From contig CAJXMD010000005.1 in assembly GCA_913056165.1 (NCBI GenBank), positions 1 through 64,000 on the forward strand: 64,000 nt of DNA. Direction: 5' to 3'. The position numbers were made by a program, and so were the translations under genes. Shown here one piece after another: positions 34,892 to 44,648 of the stretch. The DNA comes from an uncultured Halieaceae bacterium. GTDB lineage: Bacteria; Pseudomonadota; Gammaproteobacteria; Pseudomonadales; Halieaceae. The stretch's first letter is position 1. Every line of letters starts with the position of its first letter. The notes below the pieces were generated by a model. That model searched no databases, was not told where the DNA came from, and saw only the letters and a program-made list of their open reading frames with translations.

Positions 34892-36088
34892 CTAATCTCC
34901 TATCCCGCTCTCGGCCATTGACATCTGCGCCACCATTTCCGACGCCTGACGGCGTGATTCGCTATCCAGAGCTTCGACCGCCGAGAGATCGGATGGTTCA
35001 GCCAGACTGACTGAATCGAGGGGTTTCTCAATGACTTGGTCAATACCGGTAAACCTGATTTGCCGCTGTAAAAACGCGGCTACCGCGACCTCATTTGCTG
35101 CGTTAAGGACGCACATGCCCCCGGGTAGAGCAATAGCCTCCATCGCCAGGCGCAGGCACGGAAAGGCATCGAGATCAGGAGCCAAAAAATCGAGTTGCCC
35201 CGCTGCCACCAAGTCCAGAGGATCCACTGCTGCGTCGATCCGGTCAGGCCATGCAAGACCAAAGGCAATAGGCGTACGCATATCAGGGTTTCCGAGCTGC
35301 GCTAAAACGGAACCATCGGTATACCGAATCATCGAGTGAACAATACTCTGGGGATGAATGACGACCTCAACTTGTGAAGGCGTCCTTGAAAACAACCAGC
35401 AGGCCTCCGCAAGCTCCAAACCTTTGTTCAACAGTGTTGCCGAATCAACCGAGATCTTAGGCCCCATCGACCAGTTTGGATGATCGCAGGCTTGTTCCGG
35501 AGTTACCTTATGTAACTGCTCCCGCAGCTGACCCCGAAAGGGCCCACCAGATGCGGTCAGGATGATTTTCTCCACCGCATCCATTGTTGGCCTGGCAAAT
35601 TCGTCACTTGGCAAGCACTGGAACATGGCGTTGTGCTCACTGTCGATGGGCAGCAGCACGGCGCCCCCGCGCTTAACAGCATCGATAAATACCGAGCCGG
35701 CGCTTACCAACGCTTCCTTGTTGGCCAGTAGCAAACGCTTCCCTGCCTCGGCCGCCGCCAGCGCCGGTCTCAACCCAGCGAAACCGACAATGGCTGCCAT
35801 CACAATGTCGATTTCGGGGTGCTCAGCCACCTCGACCATGGCGGCTTCGCCTGATCTGACCTCGGTGACTCCACTCGCTGGCAACTTGTCTTTGAGGGCC
35901 TGCGCTGCATCAGCGCATCCCATTACCGCGATCTTGGGGCTGTGGCGGGCAACGAGCTCGCACATCTCATCCACTGAGCGGTTAGCCGCGAGGGCATAGA
36001 CCTCAAACCGATCGGGATGACGACCAATCACATCAAGGGTATTGAGACCAATAGAGCCAGTAGCTCCCAGAATAACGACCCGTTGCAT
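34892..36088 (-). CDS. dxr: 1-deoxy-D-xylulose 5-phosphate reductoisomerase
   Basis: 398 residues. Second enzyme of the MEP isoprenoid pathway. NADPH site [30 protein letters not shown]; metal/substrate site [55 protein letters not shown]. It lies between cdsA and rseP with gaps of 3 and 2 nt. Confidence 0.97.
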   Translation of the reverse strand: MQRVVILGATGSIGLNTLDVIGRHPDRFEVYALAANRSVDEMCELVARHSPKIAVMGCADAAQALKDKLPASGVTEVRSGEAAMVEVAEHPEIDIVMAAIVGFAGLRPALAAAEAGKRLLLANKEALVSAGSVFIDAVKRGGAVLLPIDSEHNAMFQCLPSDEFARPTMDAVEKIILTASGGPFRGQLREQLHKVTPEQACDHPNWSMGPKISVDSATLLNKGLELAEACWLFSRTPSQVEVVIHPQSIVHSMIRYTDGSVLAQLGNPDMRTPIAFGLAWPDRIDAAVDPLDLVAAGQLDFLAPDLDAFPCLRLAMEAIALPGGMCVLNAANEVAVAAFLQRQIRFTGIDQVIEKPLDSVSLAEPSDLSAVEALDSESRRQASEMVAQMSMAESGIGD

Positions 36089-36091
36089 GAT

Positions 36092-36928
36092 TCAGTAGCC
36101 CATGAGGATCAGACCGAGAGCGAAGACTGGCGCGGCGCCGCATAAGCTGTCGAGACGATCCAACACGCCACCGTGACCAGGTAGCAGCACCCCTGAGTCC
36201 TTCACACCACCAATGCGTTTGACCATGCTTACCGTTAAGTCCCCCAATACCGAGGCACCAGCAAAGGCCAATCCGAGAACAAAAATGGAGGGAAGAGCGA
36301 GGTGGGAAAGGCTCAAAGGTAACAGGGAAGCAATAACTCCAGTAACTACCATGACCCCGAGCACCCCTCCCCACAAACCCTCCCAGGTTTTCCCGGGACT
36401 GACCGCGGGGGCGAGCTTGTGTGCGCCCCATTTCTTCCCAACAAAAAAAGCACTTACATCAGCCGTGGCCACACCTAACACCAAAACCACCATCAGAACG
36501 GGACCGTACGGTAAGGTGAGAAGGAACACCGATGACAGCCATGTGGCAGAGAGGATTAACCACCCCATCATCGTGCGCACGAAGGGACTGCGCCACAGCC
36601 ACGTAGATCTGGGGTAGCTCTCTACCAATAACATAGCGACAGACCAGAAGAAGCAGGCCACGCCAAGCCAGGGCTGGATCAAAGCGCGGGCTGGATCATC
36701 CCCGAGTTCACACAAAAACCACAGAGAGGCCATGGCACAGAACAAGATCAAACTGTAAAGCCAACGCAACACCGGAGCCGACCATCCCGCCAGAGCCGCC
36801 CACTCCCAAGCTGCCGCCATGGAAATAAGGGCAAACAACAGTGCCAACCAATTCATGTTCAGGAATGCAACGCTGGCTAGAAAGACGCCAGCGAGAATGA
36901 CTGCCGTGATAATACGCTGGCGAAGCAC
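36092..36928 (-). CDS. cdsA: Phosphatidate cytidylyltransferase
   Basis: 278 residues, polytopic inner-membrane enzyme making CDP-diacylglycerol. The family signature is complete in the last third: VLGDLTVSMVKRIGGVKDSG followed by LLPGHGGVLDRLDSL. About eight hydrophobic segments precede and follow. It starts 1 nt after uppS. Confidence 0.96.
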   Translation of the reverse strand: MLRQRIITAVILAGVFLASVAFLNMNWLALLFALISMAAAWEWAALAGWSAPVLRWLYSLILFCAMASLWFLCELGDDPARALIQPWLGVACFFWSVAMLLVESYPRSTWLWRSPFVRTMMGWLILSATWLSSVFLLTLPYGPVLMVVLVLGVATADVSAFFVGKKWGAHKLAPAVSPGKTWEGLWGGVLGVMVVTGVIASLLPLSLSHLALPSIFVLGLAFAGASVLGDLTVSMVKRIGGVKDSGVLLPGHGGVLDRLDSLCGAAPVFALGLILMGY

Positions 36929-36929
36929 C

Positions 36930-37712
36930 TCAGTCGCTCTCCCCCACCGGCGTGAGCGAGGACATCAAATCCGCTATGTTTCTTGCGCCAAAGCGTCGCT
37001 CCCGGGCACCGAATTCGGCGATCGCAGCATCGAGCTCCGCGGCGTCAAACGCTGGCCAAAAAACATCCGTAAAGAACAGTTCAGCATAGCCCAGTTGCCA
37101 AAGCAGGAAATTGGACACCCTGTGATCGCCACCGGTGCGAATACACAGGTCTAAAGCTGGCTCACCTGCGAGAGATAGTTCCTGCTCAACATCATGCTCT
37201 GTAAGTTTCGAAGCCTCCAGATCCCCGCTCGCAATTTTTGTCGCGACCCGCTGTACTGCATTTGTAATATCCCAGTGGCCACCATAATCCACCGCCAATA
37301 CCAGCGTTCCCCCGGTGTTATTCTCAGTCATCCCCTCACAACGCTCCATCAGGCGACAGAGTCTGGGACTAAACCGGTCGCGGCGCCCAATAAACTTGAG
37401 TCTGATATTGTCTTCGTTGAGTTTATCGGTTTCCCGTCTCAGGTAGCGTGAAAATAAAGCGAGCAGAGCCCGGACCTCTGGCTCGGGACGACCCCAATTC
37501 TCACTACTGAACGCGAACAGGGTGAGCACTTCCACACCACGCGCCTGACAGGCCTCCAATGCGGCGCGAACCGCTTCAACACCCGCCCTATGCCCGGCGG
37601 TTACAGAAAGTCCTCGCTGTTTCGCCCAGCGGCTGTTGCCATCCATGATGATGGCGACGTGGCGCGGGATAGCACCGGATATCGTCGGTAGATTGCTAGA
37701 GGGAGCGTTCAT
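36930..37712 (-). CDS. uppS: Undecaprenyl diphosphate synthase
   Basis: 260 residues. cis-prenyltransferase providing the lipid carrier for peptidoglycan and O-antigen. Catalytic Asp in HVAIIMDGNSRWAKQRG; LTLFAFSSENWGRPEPEV; DLCIRTGGDHRVSNFLLWQ and AELFFTDVFWPAF near the C-terminus. It follows frr by 25 nt. Confidence 0.97.
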   Translation of the reverse strand: MNAPSSNLPTISGAIPRHVAIIMDGNSRWAKQRGLSVTAGHRAGVEAVRAALEACQARGVEVLTLFAFSSENWGRPEPEVRALLALFSRYLRRETDKLNEDNIRLKFIGRRDRFSPRLCRLMERCEGMTENNTGGTLVLAVDYGGHWDITNAVQRVATKIASGDLEASKLTEHDVEQELSLAGEPALDLCIRTGGDHRVSNFLLWQLGYAELFFTDVFWPAFDAAELDAAIAEFGARERRFGARNIADLMSSLTPVGESD

Positions 37713-37737
37713 AACTGGTTTGAGGGAAGCGCCTGCT

Positions 37738-38295
37738 TCAAATTTCCATCAGGTCGGCTTCTTTGACAGCAAGAGCATCTTCAACCTTTGCGATAAAGCT
37801 ATCTGTCAGCTTTTGGATGAGATCTTGGCCACGACGATCATCATCTTCGGAGATCTCCTTGTCCTTGACCAGTTCCTTCAAAAGGCTGTTGGCGTCGCGA
37901 CGGGCATTCCGAATAGACACGCGCGCCGCCTCGGCCTCCGCTCTGGCTTGCTTGATGTAGCCCTTTCGAGTCTCCTCGGTAAGCATTGGCATGGGAATAC
38001 GGATTACATCGCCGGCCGTTGCGGGGTTCAGGCCCAAATCAGATTTCATTATCGCCTTCTCAATCGTTGGAGTCATGCTTTTGTCAAAGGCCGTGACCGC
38101 CAGCGTTCGCGCATCCTCCACATTGATATTTGCCAGCTGGTTTAGCGGCGTTTCGGCTCCGTAATACTCAGCGCGTACCCCATCCAACAAGCTAGGGTGG
38201 GCTCTTCCAGTCCTGATTTTATTGAAATTGTGCGACAGGGCTTCGAGGGACTTTTCCATGCGCTGCTGCGCATCCTGTTTGATATCGTCAATCAT
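37738..38295 (-). CDS. frr: Ribosome recycling factor
   Basis: 185 residues, exactly family length, from ATG 38295; the longer track ORF reaches back into pyrH. Reads [50 protein letters not shown], and [20 protein letters not shown] in the tail helix. Splits post-termination ribosomes with EF-G. It follows pyrH by 38 nt. Confidence 0.97.
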   Translation of the reverse strand: MIDDIKQDAQQRMEKSLEALSHNFNKIRTGRAHPSLLDGVRAEYYGAETPLNQLANINVEDARTLAVTAFDKSMTPTIEKAIMKSDLGLNPATAGDVIRIPMPMLTEETRKGYIKQARAEAEAARVSIRNARRDANSLLKELVKDKEISEDDDRRGQDLIQKLTDSFIAKVEDALAVKEADLMEI

Positions 38296-38333
38296 TACCT
38301 TTTGTCCATTTGCTGGCGGAAAAAATCCACCTC

Positions 38334-39047
38334 TTATCTGATTAAAGTGCCCTCTGAACCACCCCGCACGATGCTTAACAGGGCTCCACGCTCGGCCATA
38401 TCGAACACCCTGACCGGTAGATTGTGATCCCGACAGAGGCAAATCGCAGTAAGGTCCATCACCTCAAGCTTCTTGTCCAAGACCTCGTCAAAGGTCAGTT
38501 CCTCGAATCGCTTTGCGCTTTTGTCTTTCATCGGATCGGCGCTGTAGACACCATCGACTTTGGTCGCTTTGAGAACGAGGTTTGCGTCGATTTCAATCCC
38601 CCGCAAACAGGCCGCTGAATCAGTGGTAAAAAAAGGATTACCAGTACCTGCAGAAAAGATAACGACATCGCCATTGCTAAGAGCCCGGATCGCCTTTCGT
38701 CTGTCGTAGTGATCGACCACCCCACTCATGGGTATTGAGGACATCACCTGCGTGGCGATGTTGGAGCGCTCAAGGGCGTCGCGCATGGCCAAGGCATTCA
38801 TCACGGTGGCGAGCATACCCATATGGTCCCCGGTGACCCGATCGAGGCCCGCTTCCTGCAGCGCCTTGCCACGGAACAAATTTCCGCCACCTACGACGAG
38901 CCCCACTTGCACACCGATACCCACAAGCTGCCCCACCTCGAGGGCAAGCTGGTCAAGGACTTTCGGGTCAATGCCAAACGCCTCATCCCCGGTCAGGGCC
39001 TCACCGCTGAGCTTTAGCAGGATGCGCTTGTATACTTTTTCTTTCAC
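38334..39047 (-). CDS. pyrH: UMP kinase
   Basis: 237 residues. Amino-acid-kinase fold: [20 protein letters not shown] at the start, [56 protein letters not shown], and [22 protein letters not shown]. Separated from tsf by 153 nt that hold a strong terminator, so pyrH-frr and the following genes probably start from their own promoter. Confidence 0.97.
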   Translation of the reverse strand: MKEKVYKRILLKLSGEALTGDEAFGIDPKVLDQLALEVGQLVGIGVQVGLVVGGGNLFRGKALQEAGLDRVTGDHMGMLATVMNALAMRDALERSNIATQVMSSIPMSGVVDHYDRRKAIRALSNGDVVIFSAGTGNPFFTTDSAACLRGIEIDANLVLKATKVDGVYSADPMKDKSAKRFEELTFDEVLDKKLEVMDLTAICLCRDHNLPVRVFDMAERGALLSIVRGGSEGTLIR

Positions 39048-39148
39048 GACCCAACCTCTATTTTCCAGAGCGGCATACTACCGGAATCCTCCAGCCCACG
39101 TCAGGCGACGAAGGGGGTAAATCGGTGATTGATAGACATTTTGCCTAT

Positions 39149-39175
39149 AAAAAACGGGGCCAACGCCCCGTTTTT
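39149..39175 (-). terminator. Intrinsic terminator after tsf
   Basis: CGGGGC-CAAC-GCCCCG stem-loop flanked by A6 on the left and T5 on the right, so the minus-strand transcript from rpsB-tsf ends in a GC hairpin followed by a U run. It lies 26 nt beyond the tsf stop. The flanking A/T pairs extend the stem. Confidence 0.9.
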
Positions 39176-39200
39176 ATTAAACCCCAAGTCCGAGCCCATG

Positions 39201-40055
39201 TTAGCCGTTTAGCTGGGCCGCGACTTCGTCGGCAAAATCGACCTTCTCCACCTCGATTCCCTCACCAACCTCGAAACGGGAAAAGGAGACTACCTCTGCA
39301 CCCGCGGCCTTGACCAACTTGCCAACCGTGGTATCCGGATCCTTGACGAAGGCCTGCTCGGTCAGACTATTTTCAGACAGGTACTTTTTGATTCGCCCAT
39401 CAATCATTTTTTCAATGATTTCCGCTGGCTTGCCCGATTCCTGAGCCTGAGCGGTAAAAATGTCGCGCTCTTTATCAATCAATTCCTGAGGCATGTGCTC
39501 GGGAGACACGACCTGAGGATTGACTGCCGCCACGTGCATGGCAACGTCCCGAGCCAAATCTTGATCGCCACCTTTAAGCTCGACCAGGACGGCGATTCGC
39601 TTGTTCCCGTGAACGTATCCTCCGAGAACGCCATCGCCATCAACCACCACCGCTCTGCGTATGCCTATATTCTCACCAATTTTTTGCACCAGCGCCTCAC
39701 GGGCCTCTTCAATGGCTCCCGACTTCAGCGCCTCAACGTCATCGGAGCGGCTGTCGAATACAGAATCGGTGACCTGCCCTACAAAGGCAAGAAAGTTCTC
39801 ATCCCGGGCCACGAAATCAGTCTCGCTGTTGACCTCGACCAAAATTCCGTAGCCGCCGTCTTCAGCAATTCGCATGGAAACGACACCATCAGCAGCGATT
39901 CGACCTGCCTTCTTTGCCGCTTTCATGCCGCTGGACTTACGCAATGCCTCAATGGCCGCTTCGACGTCGTTGCCGGCTTCTGCCAATGCCTTTTTGCACT
40001 CCAGCAGACCCAGACCAGTGCGCTCACGCAACTCTTTCACCAATGCTGCAGACAT
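39201..40055 (-). CDS. tsf: Elongation factor Ts
   Basis: 284 residues from ATG 40055 (GAGGAA upstream). Guanine nucleotide exchange factor for EF-Tu. N-terminal UBA-like domain [34 protein letters not shown]; core with [16 protein letters not shown], the family signature; C-terminal [18 protein letters not shown]. Lies 104 nt downstream of rpsB, and the gap contains a strong hairpin. Confidence 0.97.
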   Translation of the reverse strand: MSAALVKELRERTGLGLLECKKALAEAGNDVEAAIEALRKSSGMKAAKKAGRIAADGVVSMRIAEDGGYGILVEVNSETDFVARDENFLAFVGQVTDSVFDSRSDDVEALKSGAIEEAREALVQKIGENIGIRRAVVVDGDGVLGGYVHGNKRIAVLVELKGGDQDLARDVAMHVAAVNPQVVSPEHMPQELIDKERDIFTAQAQESGKPAEIIEKMIDGRIKKYLSENSLTEQAFVKDPDTTVGKLVKAAGAEVVSFSRFEVGEGIEVEKVDFADEVAAQLNG

Positions 40056-40131
40056 ATTTAATTCCTCACTGGGTTGAGGCTCTGGCGCCACACCCTGTTC
40101 AGACGGATATTTCCGCCTCGGTTAATGGGGA

Positions 40132-40154
40132 AGTGCCGCGAGGATCGCGGCACT
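40132..40154 (-). terminator. Strong hairpin in the rpsB-tsf gap (attenuator-like)
   Basis: AGTGCCGCG-AGGAT-CGCGGCACT, a perfect 9-bp stem with a 5-nt loop, starting 5 nt after the rpsB stop. No long U run follows on the minus strand (TTCCCC), so readthrough into tsf is expected. A partial terminator or RNA-protecting hairpin would set the rpsB to tsf ratio. Confidence 0.65.
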
Positions 40155-40159
40155 AAACG

Positions 40160-40963
40160 TTAGGCGCCTGAGGCTGCTTCTTCTGCAGCAGGCGCTTCCT
40201 CTGCGGGAGGTGCTTGCTCCGCAGCAGGCGCTTCGGTCGCCTCGACCTCAACAAACTCGTCTACCGCCGGTACTTCACCACGCTCGGCCTTGCCTTCAAG
40301 CACGGCGTCCGCAACCGCTTTGACATACAGTTTGATAGCGCGAATAGCATCATCATTACCAGGGATGATGAAATCAATTCCATCAGGGTTGCTGTTGGTG
40401 TCGACGATGCCGATGACGGGGATGCCCAACTTATTGGCTTCCGTAACCGCAATCCGCTCGTGATCTACATCCACCACGAAAAGGGCATCTGGAAGTCCCG
40501 CCATTTCTTTGATGCCGCCAACAGAGCGCTCAAGTTTGTCCTTTACGCGAGTACGCATCAGCGCTTCTTTCTTAGTAAGTCGCGCAAAGGTGCCATCCGC
40601 TTCCTGCTCTTCAAGCTCACGCAAACGCTTTATCGATGCCCGGACAGTCTTGTAGTTGGTTAGCATGCCGCCCAACCAGCGGTGGCTCACGTAGGGCATG
40701 CCACAGCGCTCGGCCTGCTCCTGAACAATCTTTCCTGCCGCACGCTTGGTCCCAACGAACATGATGTTGTTCTTGTTGCTCGCCAAACGCTTCACATAAT
40801 CCAGCGCTTCATTGAAGGCCGGCACAGTGTGTTCAAGGTTAATAATGTGGATCTTGTTGCGCGCCCCGAAAATGTACTGATCCATCTTGGGGTTCCAGAA
40901 GCGGGTCTGGTGCCCGAAGTGTGCGCCTGCCTGTAACAGGTCGCGCATGCTTACCTGCGTCAT
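40160..40963 (-). CDS. rpsB: 30S ribosomal protein S2
   Basis: 267 residues from ATG 40963 (AAGGAA upstream). Reads [27 protein letters not shown] at the start (in parts), [38 protein letters not shown], and [29 protein letters not shown]. The C-terminal 30 residues are a low-complexity Ala/Glu/Pro tail ([20 protein letters not shown]) beyond the usual E. coli end. Its leader of about 155 nt behind a conserved promoter is the expected place for S2 autoregulation. Confidence 0.97.
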   Translation of the reverse strand: MTQVSMRDLLQAGAHFGHQTRFWNPKMDQYIFGARNKIHIINLEHTVPAFNEALDYVKRLASNKNNIMFVGTKRAAGKIVQEQAERCGMPYVSHRWLGGMLTNYKTVRASIKRLRELEEQEADGTFARLTKKEALMRTRVKDKLERSVGGIKEMAGLPDALFVVDVDHERIAVTEANKLGIPVIGIVDTNSNPDGIDFIIPGNDDAIRAIKLYVKAVADAVLEGKAERGEVPAVDEFVEVEATEAPAAEQAPPAEEAPAAEEAASGA

Positions 40964-41124
40964 GATTAATTCCTTGTTTGGGTTATCCTTCCGATCACCC
41001 CCTGAGTCCAACTGACAATGCCAGCACCCGGCCCAGGTGACACGGTGATCGTGCGTCGTTAGTTCGTCGCTGAACACACAGGTTCAGACACGTGTTCCCA
41101 GTGGCATCAAGGCCACGGGCGCGC

Positions 41125-41135
41125 TTTATACCACA
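41125..41135 (-). promoter_or_regulatory. Extended -10 promoter of rpsB
   Basis: On the minus strand the text is TGTGGTATAAA, an extended -10 element. From memory, the same 11-mer is the conserved rpsB promoter of gammaproteobacteria. It gives a leader of roughly 155 nt before rpsB. TTGACA lies only 9 nt upstream, too near to be a -35. Confidence 0.75.
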
Positions 41136-41160
41136 TGCCTGTCAAAGACTAAAGCCCCCG

Positions 41161-41189
41161 CAGACAGCGCTTCTAGGTTCCGCTACAAT
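41161..41189 (+). promoter_or_regulatory. Candidate sigma-70 promoter of map-glnD
   Basis: CAGACA (41161-41166), 17-nt spacer, TACAAT (41184-41189), ending 30 nt before the map start. The -10 is good and the -35 matches four of six. The 256-nt gap between rpsB and map holds this and the divergent rpsB promoter; nothing else is evident in it. Confidence 0.5.
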
Positions 41190-41219
41190 CCCCGGCTCTG
41201 GTTATTTGAAGATATCTCC

Positions 41220-41999
41220 ATGTCGGTGAAACCCAAAACTCAAGAGCAAATCGAGGGGATGCGCGTGGCCGGGCGTCTCGCGGCAGAGGTTCTTGAGATG
41301 ATTGAACCTCTGGTCGAGGTGGGCATGACCACCGCCGAGCTCGACAAACTGTGCCACGACTATATTGTCGACGTGCAGCAGGCCATCCCCGCCCCGCTGA
41401 ACTACCACGGATTCCCCAAATCCATCTGCACCTCTGTCAACGATGTTATTTGCCACGGCATCCCCTCAGACACCAAAAAATTGAGAAATGGGGATATCAT
41501 TAATATCGACGTGACCGTCATAAAGGATGGATGGCACGGCGACACCAGCATCATGGTGGGGGTTGGCGATGTAGCTCCTCATGCTGAGCGCTTGATGCGG
41601 GTCACTCAGGAGTGCCTGTACTTGGCCCTAGAGGTGGTCAAACCCGGCGCCACTCTTGGTGACATCGGGCATGTAATCCAGAAACATGCGGAGGGTCACT
41701 ACTATTCGGTAGTTCGCGAGTACTGCGGCCACGGCATCGGCCAGATTTTTCACGAGGAGCCCCAGATATTGCACTACGGCTCCCCCGGGCAAGGGCTTGA
41801 ACTGGTTGAGGGCATGACCTTCACCATTGAACCGATGATTAATGCGGGCAAACGCCACACCAAGTTAAACACGAAGGATGGGTGGACAGTAACCACCAAA
41901 GACGGTCGACTGTCAGCACAGTGGGAACATACCCTCGTAGTCACTGCTGACGGCTGCGAGGTGCTGACCCGCCGCCAAAGTGAAACGCTTCCCTGTTAG
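41220..41999 (+). CDS. map: Methionine aminopeptidase, type I
   Basis: 259 residues. Removes the initiator Met. The metal ligands are in place: IINIDVTVIKDGWHGDTSIM (two Asp), EYCGHGIGQIFHEEPQI (His), TFTIEPMI (Glu) and SAQWEHTLVV (Glu). Divergent from rpsB as in E. coli, and its stop touches the glnD start. Confidence 0.97.
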   Translation: MSVKPKTQEQIEGMRVAGRLAAEVLEMIEPLVEVGMTTAELDKLCHDYIVDVQQAIPAPLNYHGFPKSICTSVNDVICHGIPSDTKKLRNGDIINIDVTVIKDGWHGDTSIMVGVGDVAPHAERLMRVTQECLYLALEVVKPGATLGDIGHVIQKHAEGHYYSVVREYCGHGIGQIFHEEPQILHYGSPGQGLELVEGMTFTIEPMINAGKRHTKLNTKDGWTVTTKDGRLSAQWEHTLVVTADGCEVLTRRQSETLPC

Positions 42000-44648
42000 A
42001 TGCCTGGCATCCCCCTACAAGTAAACGCAGCGATTGAGGACACCGGCAATCCAACAAGAGACTGCCAGCTGTTCCTGAATACCGTGACCGAACAGCTTGG
42101 TGAGGAATTTCACCCGACCAAACCCATTTGGCCCCTGTTAGCCGCCCGTGCCGACGCCATGGATCAACTCATTCGGCACCTCTGGTCTCGCGCCGGGCTA
42201 GAGGATCTAGGTCTCGGTATTTTTGCCGTGGGAGGGTATGGCAGGGGCGAGCTCTACCCACAATCAGACATAGATCTGCTTGTACTCACCGAGGGTGATA
42301 CCGACACGGATACAGGAGAGCGGCTAACAGGACTGTTGCAGCAGCTTTGGGATATCGGTCTCACGGTAGGATCGAGCGTACGCTCTATTGACGAATGCGC
42401 CGAACTCGCCGCAAACGATCTCACTATTTTCACTACACTGATCGAAGCAAGGCCGATCGTTGGGGACGCTGACCTGCTGCCGATCTTAAACAGCAAGGTG
42501 GGGCCCGCTTCCATGTGGGACAGCAAATCCTTTTACCTTGCCAAGCTCGCCGAAACCAACGAACGTCATGACAAATTTGCCAATACTGAGAACAACCTCG
42601 AGCCCCATGTGAAAAACGGACCGGGGGGCCTCCGGGATATTCAGGTGATTGGCTGGATTGCCACCCGTCATTACGGGATCTCACTGGAAGCCCTTGATGA
42701 GGTGGATTATCTGAACCCCGATGAAAAGCGCATGCTGGAGGCAGGAAAGAATTTCATAGGTCAAGTTCGCTTCGCGCTCCATATGCTCACAGGGCGGGAA
42801 GAAGACCGCCTGTTATTCGACCACCAGCGCAAACTGGCCGCCCAATGGGAAATGGTGGACGGAGAAAAGCTCGCGGTTGAACAGTTTATGCAGGTCTACT
42901 ATCGGTGGGCGCAAGCGATTGGGCAGCTTTATGAGCTTGTCATGCAGGCATTTGATCAACAAATCCTCCACGCGGAGGACACGCATCCTCAAGTGCCGAT
43001 CGATGATGATTTTGAAGTCATGGGCGGTTTGCTCTCGGCTCGACATGCCAACGTCTTTCAGGACAAGCCAGGCAACATCTTGCGAGCCTTTGTAATACTC
43101 GCAAACGATGCGTCAATCGGTGGAATCACACCGAGCACCTGGCGTCTATTGCGAGCTGCTCAAAAACTTATAACACCGGCGTTTCGCTCTGATCCGGAAA
43201 ATCAGAAGTACTTCATGGCACTTTTGCAATCCCCCCACGGCGTGACCATGCAACTGAGGCGAATGGCCAGGCATGGCATTCTGGGGAAGTATCTTCCCGA
43301 ATTCGGCAGAATTGTTGGGCAAATGCAATTCGATCTCTTCCACGCCTACACGGTTGATGCTCACACGCTTGAGGTTCTCGCCAATACGCGGCGATTTATG
43401 CGCGCAGATTTCACTGACAAGTTTCCCGTATCAACCCGAATCGCCCAGCGACTCAGAAAACCGGTGCTTTTGTACATCGCCGCGCTATATCACGATATCG
43501 GTAAGGGACGGGGTGGAGATCACTCCGAACTCGGCGCCGTTGATGCACACGGATTTTGTCAGCGACATGGCCTGGATCAACGGGATACGGAACTGGTTGT
43601 ATGGCTGGTTAAAAATCACCTGTTTATGAGCTCCTTCTCTCAGCGCAAGGACATTTCCGATCCGGATGAGATAGTGAAATTTGCATCCCACGTCACCACA
43701 GAGGAGCGCCTCGATTACCTATACACGCTTACCGTTGCGGACATCCATGGCACCAACCCGGAACTTTGGAATGCTTGGCGCAGCTCTTTGTTGCGGCAAA
43801 CCTATACAGAGACGCGACGTGCCCTCCGGCGCGGCCTTGAAAATCCCCTTGCTCGCCAGGATGTGGTAGATGCAACCCGAGCAGCGGCAGCAGATCTTCT
43901 GGAGTACCGTGGTTTCCTCAGCTCAGACATGGAAAGCGTCTGGGCATCCAGAGATGACGATTACTTTGTAAGAGAACGGCCCGAGGACATTGCCTGGCAC
44001 ACAGAGGCCATTGCGAACCACCGGGATCCCGGCAACCCTCTGGTACTAGTTCAGCAGAGTCAGGATTCTGCCGTGGCAAATGCGACACAGATCTTCGTCC
44101 ATGGACCCGACCGTCCGGAGTTGTTTGCCCGCTTGTGCGCCGAGATAGAATTTCTCGACTTAAGCATTAACGATGCCCGCATTTACACGGGCATGAACGG
44201 CACCACCCTTGACACTTTCTTTGTGCTCAAAGCGGATGGAAGCCCCGTCCCGGATGACGCGGTAACGCTTGAAAAAATTAGATCATCTCTGCAGAGAGCA
44301 ATGGATTCCAGTCAGGATCGTTCTTTCACGCACCGGCTCCCCAGACGCAAGAAATCCTTCGTGATTCCCACGGAAACTACCCTCTACCAAGACACCAATA
44401 GGGGCTGGAGCGTGCTCGAGGTGACCACCCGGGATAGACCCGGACTACTTGCCCACATTGGCTCTATCTTTGTTAGCCAGGGTATCGGGCTGCAGGCAGC
44501 CAAAATCCAAACCCTGGGTGAGCGAGTGGAGGACGTCTTTTTTATTACCGATCGCCAGGGCAACATGATCCAAACGCAAAACACACTGGACCTACTGACC
44601 GATACCATAAGAGAGACCCTCGACGAGGGAACGCAAGCTCCCTCATGA
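42000..44648 (+). CDS. glnD: Bifunctional [protein-PII] uridylyltransferase / uridylyl-removing enzyme
   Basis: 882 residues. Nitrogen sensor that modifies PII proteins. Nucleotidyltransferase domain with GGYGRGELYPQSDIDLLVL near residue 77; HD domain with ALYHDIGKGRGGDHSELGA near 497 (uridylyl removal); two C-terminal ACT domains (IFVHGPDRPELFARLCAEI near 700 and VLEVTTRDRPGLLAHIGSIF near 808) that sense glutamine. The ATG follows the map stop without a gap. Confidence 0.97.
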   Translation: MPGIPLQVNAAIEDTGNPTRDCQLFLNTVTEQLGEEFHPTKPIWPLLAARADAMDQLIRHLWSRAGLEDLGLGIFAVGGYGRGELYPQSDIDLLVLTEGDTDTDTGERLTGLLQQLWDIGLTVGSSVRSIDECAELAANDLTIFTTLIEARPIVGDADLLPILNSKVGPASMWDSKSFYLAKLAETNERHDKFANTENNLEPHVKNGPGGLRDIQVIGWIATRHYGISLEALDEVDYLNPDEKRMLEAGKNFIGQVRFALHMLTGREEDRLLFDHQRKLAAQWEMVDGEKLAVEQFMQVYYRWAQAIGQLYELVMQAFDQQILHAEDTHPQVPIDDDFEVMGGLLSARHANVFQDKPGNILRAFVILANDASIGGITPSTWRLLRAAQKLITPAFRSDPENQKYFMALLQSPHGVTMQLRRMARHGILGKYLPEFGRIVGQMQFDLFHAYTVDAHTLEVLANTRRFMRADFTDKFPVSTRIAQRLRKPVLLYIAALYHDIGKGRGGDHSELGAVDAHGFCQRHGLDQRDTELVVWLVKNHLFMSSFSQRKDISDPDEIVKFASHVTTEERLDYLYTLTVADIHGTNPELWNAWRSSLLRQTYTETRRALRRGLENPLARQDVVDATRAAAADLLEYRGFLSSDMESVWASRDDDYFVRERPEDIAWHTEAIANHRDPGNPLVLVQQSQDSAVANATQIFVHGPDRPELFARLCAEIEFLDLSINDARIYTGMNGTTLDTFFVLKADGSPVPDDAVTLEKIRSSLQRAMDSSQDRSFTHRLPRRKKSFVIPTETTLYQDTNRGWSVLEVTTRDRPGLLAHIGSIFVSQGIGLQAAKIQTLGERVEDVFFITDRQGNMIQTQNTLDLLTDTIRETLDEGTQAPS

